Below are positions 1 to 5,711 of a stretch of 6,789 nucleotides of DNA, one piece after another. The position numbers and the translations under genes are program-made. Positions within the stretch are counted from its first letter, which is position 1, and every line of letters begins with the position of its first letter. The stretch is from an uncultured Lachnospiraceae bacterium (lineage in GTDB: Bacteria; Bacillota; Clostridia; Lachnospirales; Lachnospiraceae): NCBI GenBank assembly GCA_902797565.1, contig CADBTO010000048.1, forward strand, positions 1-6,789, read 5' to 3'. A model generated the notes under the pieces. That model saw only the letters and a list, made by a program, of their open reading frames with translations, was not told the DNA's origin and made no database searches.

Positions 1-1
1 T

Positions 2-1981
2 GGGTTTCTACGGTCCCGGTATGGTGGGACAATGGCACAGGCACTGCGGACGGTTCTTCCCGCGGTGAAAAAGACAAAAGAAAAGACGCGGAAGGTGGTG
101 CACAGTAAAAAATCCAAAGACGATTTGATCCTGGAACAGTCTGCGCTGCTTGCGCGAAAGCGGCACAGCCGTGCAAAGGAACGTCTGCTTTCCGCATTAT
201 TGGAACATCCGGATATCCCATGGGAAGAACTGACGGGAAGGCTTTCGATTCCGCCGGCGGCAATCCGGGATTATGAAAAATCCGGAATATTGGAAATTGA
301 GACCCTGCGGGATTTCCGCAGCCCCCTGGGAAGCGTCCGGGCGGGGGAGAACCACTGGAGCCTTCCGGAGTTGAGCGAGGCGCAGCGCGCGATCTGTGAC
401 CGGTTCCTGGAAGCGTTCGACCGGGGAGAGCGTCATACCTATTTATTACATGGGGTCACGGGCTCCGGGAAGACCGAGGTCTATATGGAACTGATTGCCG
501 GCGTGATTGCACGGGGGTTTCAGGCAATCGTGCTGATTCCGGAGATTTCGCTGACTTACCAGACGGTTATGCGTTTCTACCTGCGCTTCGGGGAGCAGGT
601 TTCGATCATCCACTCCCGGCTGGGGCAGGGAATCCGCGGCGACCAGTTCGACCGGGCGAGGTCTGGCGAGCTGTCCGTGATGATCGGGCCAAGATCCGCG
701 CTCTTCACACCATTTTCAAATCTTGGCTTGATTATTATTGATGAGGAGCATGAAAGCGCATACAAAAGTAGCCAGGTGCCCCGCTACCATGCCAGGGAGG
801 CGGCCATTGAGCGTGCCAGGCTCTGCCATGCATCCGTCTTCCTCGGCTCTGCCACGCCTTCTGTGGAGAGTTTTGAGAAGGCGAAAACGGGCGAGTATAC
901 GCTGTTTTCCCTGCCGTCCCGTGCAAAAGCGGACAGCCAGCTGCCGGAAACCTTTGTGGTGGATCTGCGGGAGGAACTCCGGGCAGGGAACAAGACGATG
1001 ATCAGCCGCCTTCTGGCGGAAAAGATGCACCGCTGTCTTATAGAAGGAAGGCAGTCGATGCTGTTTTTGAACCGACGGGGAAGTTTTGGCTTCGTATCCT
1101 GCCGTGCCTGCGGCAAGGTGCTGAAATGCCCGCACTGCGAGGTTTCTCTGTCGCTGCATCGGGATGGGCGGCTGCACTGCCATTATTGCGGGTATCGGGA
1201 GGAGAAGCCGCGGGTCTGCCCGGATTGCGGTTCCCGTTATATTGGTTCGATGAATGCCGGGACCGAGAAGGTGGAAGAGATCGTACACCAGCTCTTTCCT
1301 ACAGCGCGGGTGCTCCGGATGGATGCGGATACGACAGCCGGGAAAGACGGGCACCAGAAAATCCTGGAGCAGTTTGCAAACCACGACGCGGATATCCTGG
1401 TGGGTACGCAGATGATCGTGAAGGGGCATGATTTCCCGGATGTCTCTCTGGTGGGCATCCTGGCGGCGGATATGTCCCTGCATACGGGGGCGTTCCGCAG
1501 CGCGGAGCAGACGTTCCAGCTGATTGTTCAGGCAGCGGGAAGGGCCGGGCGGGGGCAGGTACGGGGTGAAGCGGTCATACAAACATACAGTCCGGACAAT
1601 TTTGCTATTGACGCGGCGGCAAAGTCGGATTATTATAGTTTTTTTGAGAAAGAGATTCAGTTCCGAAAATTGTTTTCCTATCCTCCGGCAGGGCATATGC
1701 TGTCTGTGGAGGTGTCGTCGAAAACGGAAGGAGCAGCCAGGGCAATGGCGGGCTTTCTATGCCAGAGCGCCAGGTCTGATGCCCTTCTATGCCAGCAGGG
1801 CGTGCAGGTGTCCCCGGTGATGGAGCCGAGGATTTCCAAGTTGAAGGATGTGTATTACAGATTGATTATCCTAAAACACTCCAGCACGCAGGCCCTTGCA
1901 AGGGCGCGGGAACGGGTTGAGGCAGCCTTTTTGAGCGAAAAGGCGCCGGGAAATGCGGACATCTGGTTTGACCTGGAGTGA
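2..1981 (+). CDS. priA: Primosomal protein N' (PriA), replication-restart DNA helicase, 5'-partial
   Basis: PriA is a superfamily 2 3'-5' DNA helicase that recognises stalled forks and starts reassembly of the replisome. The frame is open to the left edge; ten in-frame codons precede the ATG at 32 and the reading ...SRYGGTMAQALRTVLP is family-like across it, so that ATG is internal and the true start lies upstream. Roughly 90-100 residues (most of the 3'-DNA-binding domain) are missing. Counting from the ATG at 32: winged-helix region about 40-110; Walker A GVTGSGKT 141-148; Walker B DEEH 237-240; GSATPS 272-277; eight zinc-binding cysteines in the lobe 2 insert (357, 360, 366, 369, 383, 386, 396, 399); GTQMIVKGHDFP 458-469; arginine-finger motif QAAGRAGR 500-507; C-terminal domain about 530-649. 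All key helicase and zinc residues are present, so the gene looks functional. It heads the visible operon, 54 bases before def. Confidence 0.97.
   Translation, partial: GFLRSRYGGTMAQALRTVLPAVKKTKEKTRKVVHSKKSKDDLILEQSALLARKRHSRAKERLLSALLEHPDIPWEELTGRLSIPPAAIRDYEKSGILEIETLRDFRSPLGSVRAGENHWSLPELSEAQRAICDRFLEAFDRGERHTYLLHGVTGSGKTEVYMELIAGVIARGFQAIVLIPEISLTYQTVMRFYLRFGEQVSIIHSRLGQGIRGDQFDRARSGELSVMIGPRSALFTPFSNLGLIIIDEEHESAYKSSQVPRYHAREAAIERARLCHASVFLGSATPSVESFEKAKTGEYTLFSLPSRAKADSQLPETFVVDLREELRAGNKTMISRLLAEKMHRCLIEGRQSMLFLNRRGSFGFVSCRACGKVLKCPHCEVSLSLHRDGRLHCHYCGYREEKPRVCPDCGSRYIGSMNAGTEKVEEIVHQLFPTARVLRMDADTTAGKDGHQKILEQFANHDADILVGTQMIVKGHDFPDVSLVGILAADMSLHTGAFRSAEQTFQLIVQAAGRAGRGQVRGEAVIQTYSPDNFAIDAAAKSDYYSFFEKEIQFRKLFSYPPAGHMLSVEVSSKTEGAARAMAGFLCQSARSDALLCQQGVQVSPVMEPRISKLKDVYYRLIILKHSSTQALARARERVEAAFLSEKAPGNADIWFDLE
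1608..1636 (+). promoter_or_regulatory. Possible internal sigma-A promoter within priA
   Basis: TTGACG at 1608-1613, a 17-base spacer, then TATTAT at 1631-1636. Each hexamer matches the sigma-70/sigma-A consensus at 5 of 6 positions with ideal spacing, in a locally AT-rich patch of a GC-rich gene. Transcription would begin near 1643, about 390 bases before def, and could supply the downstream genes independently of the priA promoter. No extended -10 TG is present. It lies wholly inside coding sequence, so it could be chance. Confidence 0.3.
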
Positions 1982-2023
1982 TGGTTCGTAAAGGGATATG
2001 CAAGGGAAGTAGGAAGTAGATTG

Positions 2024-2029
2024 AAGGAG
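2024..2029 (+). promoter_or_regulatory. Ribosome binding site of def
   Basis: AAGGAG lies six bases before the ATG at 2036, a strong Shine-Dalgarno that fixes the def start. The 54-base priA-def gap holds nothing else recognisable: no terminator stem and no convincing promoter. Confidence 0.85.
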
Positions 2030-2035
2030 TAAATC

Positions 2036-2587
2036 ATGGCAATTAGAGAGGTGCGGGTCGTGGGCGACCCGATTTTGGAGAAAGCCTGCCGTCCTGTGGA
2101 GAAGATGACGCCGAGGCTGGAAACGTTGATCGACGATATGCTGGATACGATGTATCAGGAGAACGGTGTGGGGCTGGCGGCACCCCAGGTAGGCGTGCTG
2201 CGGCAGATCCTTGTAGTGGATGTGGAGGAAGAGGAAGAACGTGAGAAGGGGATCCGGAACCCCTATATTGTTATCAATCCCAAAGTCATAGAGACCAGCG
2301 GGGAGCAGGAGGGCTATGAGGGCTGCCTTTCGCTGCCGGGGAAGGTGGGCACGGTGAAACGGCCAAACCGCGTGGTCATCGAAGCGCTGGACCGCAACCT
2401 GCAGCCGTACACGATCGAAGGGGAAGAGCTGCTGGCACGGGCGCTGCTCCATGAGGTGGACCACCTGACCGGCAAGATGTACACGGAGCGCTGCGAGGGC
2501 CCGCTGGAGGACGCCGAGGAAGTGGCGGCGCGTGAGGAAGAAGAGGCGAGACGGAAAAAGCGGAAACGTAGGCGGATTTTGCGGTAA
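2036..2587 (+). CDS. def: Peptide deformylase
   Basis: Removes the formyl group from N-formylmethionine of nascent proteins at the ribosome exit; metal-dependent cytoplasmic enzyme. At 183 residues all three family motifs are present: GVGLAAPQ 44-51 (Q51), EGCLSLP 95-101 with metal ligand C97, and HEVDH 139-143 with ligands H139 and H143 and catalytic E140. The usual Gln before the HE is Leu here, as part of LLHEVDHL. Two features are less usual. An acidic loop of five Glu, then Arg and Glu (about 64-70), sits after the VVDV strand. A charged C-terminal tail (about 158-183) is Glu-rich and ends in a run of Lys/Arg; since the C-terminal helix of E. coli Def docks on the ribosome, this tail might do the same (inference). 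The ATG has a strong ribosome binding site. A perfect 7-bp hairpin covers codons 7-12. fmt follows after 38 bases, the common def-fmt pairing. Confidence 0.97.
   Translation: MAIREVRVVGDPILEKACRPVEKMTPRLETLIDDMLDTMYQENGVGLAAPQVGVLRQILVVDVEEEEEREKGIRNPYIVINPKVIETSGEQEGYEGCLSLPGKVGTVKRPNRVVIEALDRNLQPYTIEGEELLARALLHEVDHLTGKMYTERCEGPLEDAEEVAAREEEEARRKKRKRRRILR
2054..2071 (+). other. Strong hairpin in the first codons of def
   Basis: CGGGTCG (2054-2060), loop TGGG (2061-2064), CGACCCG (2065-2071): a perfect 7-bp GC-rich stem with a four-base loop, beginning 18 bases after the A of the start codon and followed by ATTTT. It encodes the RVVGDP segment, so protein constraint explains part of it. In RNA it would sit at the leading edge of an initiating ribosome and could slow initiation or pause polymerase; that role is inference. 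Confidence 0.4.
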
Positions 2588-2609
2588 CCCGGAAACTTTG
2601 GAAGCCAGA

Positions 2610-2622
2610 TAAGGAGTTCGAA
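2610..2622 (+). repeat. 13-bp ribosome-binding leader, copy 1 (before fmt)
   Basis: TAAGGAGTTCGAA, identical to 6747-6759. It contains the Shine-Dalgarno AAGGAG (2611-2616), nine bases before the fmt ATG at 2626, and so fixes that start. The rest of the 38-base def-fmt gap has no promoter or terminator that I can see. Confidence 0.7.
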
Positions 2623-2625
2623 AAG

Positions 2626-3567
2626 ATGCGCGTTATTTTTATGGGAACCCCCGATTTTGCTGTGCCTGTGGTGGAGGCAGTCCACGAGGCGGGACATGAG
2701 GTCATTCTCTGCGTCACGCAGCCGGACCGTCCGCGCGGCAGGGGCGGTGCGGTGCAGATGTCCGATGTCAAACAATGGGCGCTTGGGAAGGATATCCCGG
2801 TGCTGCAGCCGGACCGGATCCGGAAGCCCGAATATGTGGATCAGCTGCGGGCATATCCGGCGGATCTTGCCGTGGTGGCAGCGTTTGGACAGATCCTGCC
2901 CAGGGAGGTTCTGGAGATGCCGCGTCTGGGCTGTATCAACGTCCATGCGTCGCTGCTTCCGAAGTACCGCGGCGCGGCACCGATCCAGTGGTCCATCCTG
3001 AACGGGGACGATGTGACCGGAGTCACGATCATGCAGATGGCGGAGGGGCTCGATGACGGGGATATTCTGGCACAGGAGGAAGTGCCCATCGCACCGGATG
3101 AGACGGGCGGCTCTTTGTTTGAAAAGCTGTCACGGGTCGGTGCCAGGCTTTGCGTCGAAACGATGGACAAGCTGGAGAAGGGCGAAGTGACACCGGTTCC
3201 GCAGGATGAGTCCCAGGCAACGAAGGTGGGGCTGATTGAAAAATCACTCGGCAGCCTGGATTTTTCCCTGCCGGCGCAGACGCTGGAACGTTATATCCGG
3301 GGGCTGTCCCCCTGGCCGGGCGCGTTCACCTATCTGGAAGGACGGATGCTGAAGATTTTTTCTGCGAAGATTATTCCGGCGAGTCCGAACCAGTATCCGG
3401 TGGGCGGCGTGATCATGGCTTCCGATGATGAGATTGTGGTCAAGACCGGGCAGGACTATCTGGTGCTGGAGGAACTGCAGCTGGAAGGCAAGAAGCGGAT
3501 GCGGACTGCGGAGTTTCTGCGCGGGCGGAGCATCCGGGAAGGCACCATCCTGGGAGGTGAAGGCTGA
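2626..3567 (+). CDS. fmt: Methionyl-tRNA formyltransferase
   Basis: Transfers a formyl group from 10-formyltetrahydrofolate to Met-tRNA(fMet), making the bacterial initiator; cytoplasmic, acting one step before Def. The length of 313 residues is normal. The N-terminal Rossmann-type formyltransferase domain opens with MRVIFMGTPDFAVP (1-14). The TQPDRPRGRG segment (31-40) begins the tRNA-contacting loop; Arg39 is kept, but the lysines that often follow are Gly and Ala here. The core motif NVHASLLPKYRGAAPI (105-120) carries Asn105 and His107, and GLDDGD (141-146) carries Asp143; these match the catalytic Asn/His/Asp of E. coli Fmt. The smaller C-terminal OB-like tRNA-binding domain runs from about 207 (RGLSPWPGAF 225-234) to the end. 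Its TGA stop shares its A with the ATG of the next gene, so translation is probably coupled. Confidence 0.98.
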   Translation: MRVIFMGTPDFAVPVVEAVHEAGHEVILCVTQPDRPRGRGGAVQMSDVKQWALGKDIPVLQPDRIRKPEYVDQLRAYPADLAVVAAFGQILPREVLEMPRLGCINVHASLLPKYRGAAPIQWSILNGDDVTGVTIMQMAEGLDDGDILAQEEVPIAPDETGGSLFEKLSRVGARLCVETMDKLEKGEVTPVPQDESQATKVGLIEKSLGSLDFSLPAQTLERYIRGLSPWPGAFTYLEGRMLKIFSAKIIPASPNQYPVGGVIMASDDEIVVKTGQDYLVLEELQLEGKKRMRTAEFLRGRSIREGTILGGEG

Positions 3568-4280
3568 TGGGATATTACAGTTATGGATATGGCTTTGACC
3601 CGACCTATATCCTGGTGGTCATTGGTGCCGTTATCTGTCTGGCAGCGTCCGGGTATGTGAAGCTGACCTTTGCGCGTTATGCAAAAGTCCGCTCCCGTTC
3701 CGGGCTGACCGGAGAGCTTGCAGCGGAACGGATTCGTGCGATTGCGGGCATCCAGGGGCTTGCGATCCGGCGCATAGGCGGGAATCTGACGGACCACTAT
3801 GATTCGCGGACGAAGACGGTGAGCCTGTCAGATCCGGTGTACGGGTCTGACAGTATTGCGGCGATCGCGGTGGCTGCGCATGAGTGCGGGCATGCGATCC
3901 AGGACCAGCGGGCCTATGTCCCGCTGCGGCTGCGGCATGCGATTGTGCCTGTGGCAAATATCGGAAGCGGGGCGGCATGGCCGCTGATCATTATCGGTGC
4001 CTTTATCGGGAGCGGCACGGGGACGTTTTTGATCCAGCTGGGGATCTGGGCATTTTCGCTGGCGGTGGTGTTCCAGCTGGTGACGCTGCCGGTGGAGCTG
4101 AATGCGTCGCGCCGTGCACTGGCGATCCTGCGGGATTCCGGAATGGTGCCGCAGGAAGAGCTGTCTGGGGCGCGGAAGGTGCTGCGGGCGGCGGCACTCA
4201 CCTATGTTGCTTCGGCGGCGGCTGCGATCTTGCAGCTGCTGCGTCTGATGATCCTGTTTGGTGGCAAAAACGATGATTAA
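3567..4280 (+). CDS. Membrane zinc metallopeptidase, YugP / Zn_peptidase_2 family
   Basis: A predicted integral-membrane neutral zinc protease of 237 residues; physiological substrate unknown. A Tyr/Gly-rich N-terminus (MGYYSYGYGFDPTY) leads into a hydrophobic helix about 14-36. The zinc site is HECGH 105-109 (an HExxH motif with Glu106 as catalytic base), and the conserved LPVELNASRRA (174-184) probably supplies the third ligand, Glu177. Two closely spaced hydrophobic segments lie about 125-150 and 152-175, and a last one about 207-231 before the polar end KNDD. The segment before the active site (TDHYDSRTKTVSLSDPVYGSDSIAAIAVAAHE) is typical of the family. The start is the ATG overlapping the fmt stop (TGATG), with GGAGGTGA at 3553-3560 six bases upstream, a very strong site. 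Placement between fmt and rsmB is common in Clostridia and absent from the B. subtilis cluster. The family assignment is firm; any role with the neighbouring translation genes is inference. Confidence 0.93.
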   Translation: MGYYSYGYGFDPTYILVVIGAVICLAASGYVKLTFARYAKVRSRSGLTGELAAERIRAIAGIQGLAIRRIGGNLTDHYDSRTKTVSLSDPVYGSDSIAAIAVAAHECGHAIQDQRAYVPLRLRHAIVPVANIGSGAAWPLIIIGAFIGSGTGTFLIQLGIWAFSLAVVFQLVTLPVELNASRRALAILRDSGMVPQEELSGARKVLRAAALTYVASAAAAILQLLRLMILFGGKNDD

Positions 4281-5679
4281 AGAACAGAACCTGCGTCGTA
4301 TTTCATTGGATTTTATTTACGACGTGCTGGAAGGCGAGGCATATCTTTCCAAATGTTTATCCGGATTTCAGGAAAAATACGCATATCTGGATGCGAAGGA
4401 ACGCCATTTCCTGGAACGCCTGACCAGGGGAACGGTTGAGCGGAAGCTGACGCTCGATGCCTGGATCGAAAGCTGCCTGGATCCCGGACGCAGGAAGGGC
4501 AGGATCCGCCCGCTTCTGCGCTGCATCCTGCGGCAGGGCGCGTACCAGATCCTCTATATGGATGCAGTGCCGGCGTCTGCTGCCTGTAATGAGGCCGTGC
4601 AGCTGGCAAAGAAACGTGGATTTTCGAATCTGTCCGGATTTGTGAACGGGGTGCTGCGCAGCCTGGCACGGAAGAAAGAGGAGGGACAGGCTGGTCCGGA
4701 TATGCTGCCGGAGTGTATGCCTGTCACAGGACGAAGGGGCGACGCAAAAGCGTCGGTGCGATCCGCGAAGCGGGGGCCCGCGAAGGCGGCGGGGCAAGCC
4801 GCGCAGTACGCTGTCCGGTATTCTGTTCCGGAGCCGCTTTGCAGGCGGTTTATTGCAGATTATGGCGCAGACCGGGCAGAGGAGATCCTGGCGTCGTTCT
4901 TCCTGAAACGGCCGCTGTGCATTCGCGTGAACCCAGCAAAATGCAGCAGGGAGCAGCTGGAAGAGCGGCTCCGGCAGCACGGATTTGATGTGGAAGTGTC
5001 CGGGGAACTGCCCTATGCGCTGTACATCTGGCAGGGGACGGGGCAGCAGGGCCCCTTTTCTATCCCGGAGTGGAGGGACGGATGGTTCTACGCGCAGGAC
5101 CAGGCATCGATGATGCCTGCGCAGCTGGCGCATCTTTCGGATCTTCTGGATGGCGGAAGGATTCTGGATGTCTGTGCGGCACCGGGCGGGAAATCCCTGT
5201 CTGCAGCAATGCTTGCACCGCAGGCAAAGATCCTTGCGCGGGACATTTCTATGGGGAAACTGGAAAAGATCCAGGAAAATATCGAACGGCTGGGTGTGTC
5301 CAATATTGTATTACAGAAGTGGGATGCAGAGGCATTTGACGATACGCTGCGGGAGAAGATGGACGTGGTCTTTTGTGACCTGCCCTGCAGCGGGCTGGGC
5401 GTGCTTTCGAAGAAACCGGAGATCCGTTATCGCGTGGACGACGGGCGGATTGCGGCATTGGCAGAGATGCAGCGCAGGATGCTGGCAGTTTCGTCTGGTT
5501 ATGTCCGTCCGGGCGGGATGCTGATTTATTCAACCTGCACATTGACACGCGAAGAGAATGAGGCTAATGTTTTGGGGTTTACGGGAGAACATCCGGAATT
5601 TTCGATGGAGCAGGAGCGGCTTTTCCTGCCAGGGCGGTATCAGGACGGTTTTTATGCGGCAGTACTGGTACGGCAGTAA
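4273..5679 (+). CDS. rsmB: 16S rRNA (cytosine(967)-C(5))-methyltransferase RsmB
   Basis: SAM-dependent m5C methyltransferase of the Sun/RsmB family, acting on C967 of 16S rRNA (E. coli numbering). From the ATG at 4273 it is 468 residues. An N-terminal NusB-like RNA-binding domain (about 5-135) ends in NGVLRSLARKK; the methyltransferase part resumes at RYSVPEPL (182-189). Visible motifs: SAM loop DVCAAPGGK 299-307; DLPCSGLG 369-376 with Cys372; STCTLTREENE 420-430 with Cys422. These are the paired motif IV and VI cysteines, the second being the usual nucleophile. The linker between domains is about 46 residues instead of roughly 15-20; the extra part is Gly/Ala/Arg/Lys-rich and coded by a hairpin-rich stretch (see 4740-4804). 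Start choice: ATG 4273 lies inside the peptidase stop region (ATGATTAA, 8-base overlap) with only a weak GGTGG upstream, so it probably depends on coupled re-initiation; in-frame TTG 4258 and GTG 4261 are alternatives adding 4-5 residues. Confidence 0.96.
   Translation: MIKEQNLRRISLDFIYDVLEGEAYLSKCLSGFQEKYAYLDAKERHFLERLTRGTVERKLTLDAWIESCLDPGRRKGRIRPLLRCILRQGAYQILYMDAVPASAACNEAVQLAKKRGFSNLSGFVNGVLRSLARKKEEGQAGPDMLPECMPVTGRRGDAKASVRSAKRGPAKAAGQAAQYAVRYSVPEPLCRRFIADYGADRAEEILASFFLKRPLCIRVNPAKCSREQLEERLRQHGFDVEVSGELPYALYIWQGTGQQGPFSIPEWRDGWFYAQDQASMMPAQLAHLSDLLDGGRILDVCAAPGGKSLSAAMLAPQAKILARDISMGKLEKIQENIERLGVSNIVLQKWDAEAFDDTLREKMDVVFCDLPCSGLGVLSKKPEIRYRVDDGRIAALAEMQRRMLAVSSGYVRPGGMLIYSTCTLTREENEANVLGFTGEHPEFSMEQERLFLPGRYQDGFYAAVLVRQ
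4740..4804. repeat. Hairpin-rich GC-rich insertion within rsmB
   Basis: A string of small inverted repeats read in frame inside rsmB. The clearest is CGACGC (4740-4745), loop AAAA, GCGTCG (4750-4755). Next come CCGC-GAA-GCGG (4763-4773), CCGC-GAAG-GCGG (4778-4789), and GCGGC (4786-4790) pairing with GCCGC (4798-4802). CCGCGAAG occurs at 4763-4770 and again at 4778-4785, 15 bases apart. Translation gives the low-complexity linker GDAKASVRSAKRGPAKAAGQ, which conserved RsmB domains do not need. It resembles palindromic elements that insert in frame into coding sequences (as Rickettsia RPE elements do), but membership of any named family cannot be shown from one copy. Confidence 0.45.
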
Positions 5680-5696
5680 ACTCCGGCCACGCATCC

Positions 5697-5702
5697 GGGA
5701 GA
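5697..5702 (+). promoter_or_regulatory. Ribosome binding site deciding the rlmN start
   Basis: GGGAGA directly abuts the ATG at 5703, which is too close to serve it, but its GGAG core (5698-5701) lies ten bases before the in-frame ATG at 5712. This favours 5712. The short gap after rsmB holds no terminator. Confidence 0.55.
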
Positions 5703-5711
5703 ATGGGATTT

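Noticed and set aside
32..34. ATG at 32 as the true priA start
   Set aside because: The frame is open upstream with family-like residues (SRYGGT), and starting here would remove the 3'-DNA-binding domain; the window edge is cutting the gene.
716..1696. 326-codon open frame on the minus strand opposite priA
   Set aside because: It is exactly antisense to conserved helicase motifs, its protein has no recognisable domain, and long antisense frames are expected in GC-rich genes.
1755..1795. 11-base direct repeat TTCTATGCCAG at 1755-1765 and 1785-1795 in priA
   Set aside because: The bases between and after the copies do not align as a clean 30-base tandem duplication, and the region is a variable part of the C-terminal domain; probably chance.
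1981..2019. 12-codon frame starting at an ATG that overlaps the priA stop (TGATG)
   Set aside because: No clear ribosome binding site, no conserved content, and def has its own strong site shortly after.
3353..3361. T-run in fmt as a possible terminator
   Set aside because: No stem precedes it, and it lies in the middle of an intact coding sequence.
4357..5133. 258-codon open frame on the minus strand opposite rsmB
   Set aside because: Arg/Pro/His-rich shadow translation of rsmB with no family likeness and no sensible ribosome binding site in an operon that is otherwise all plus strand.
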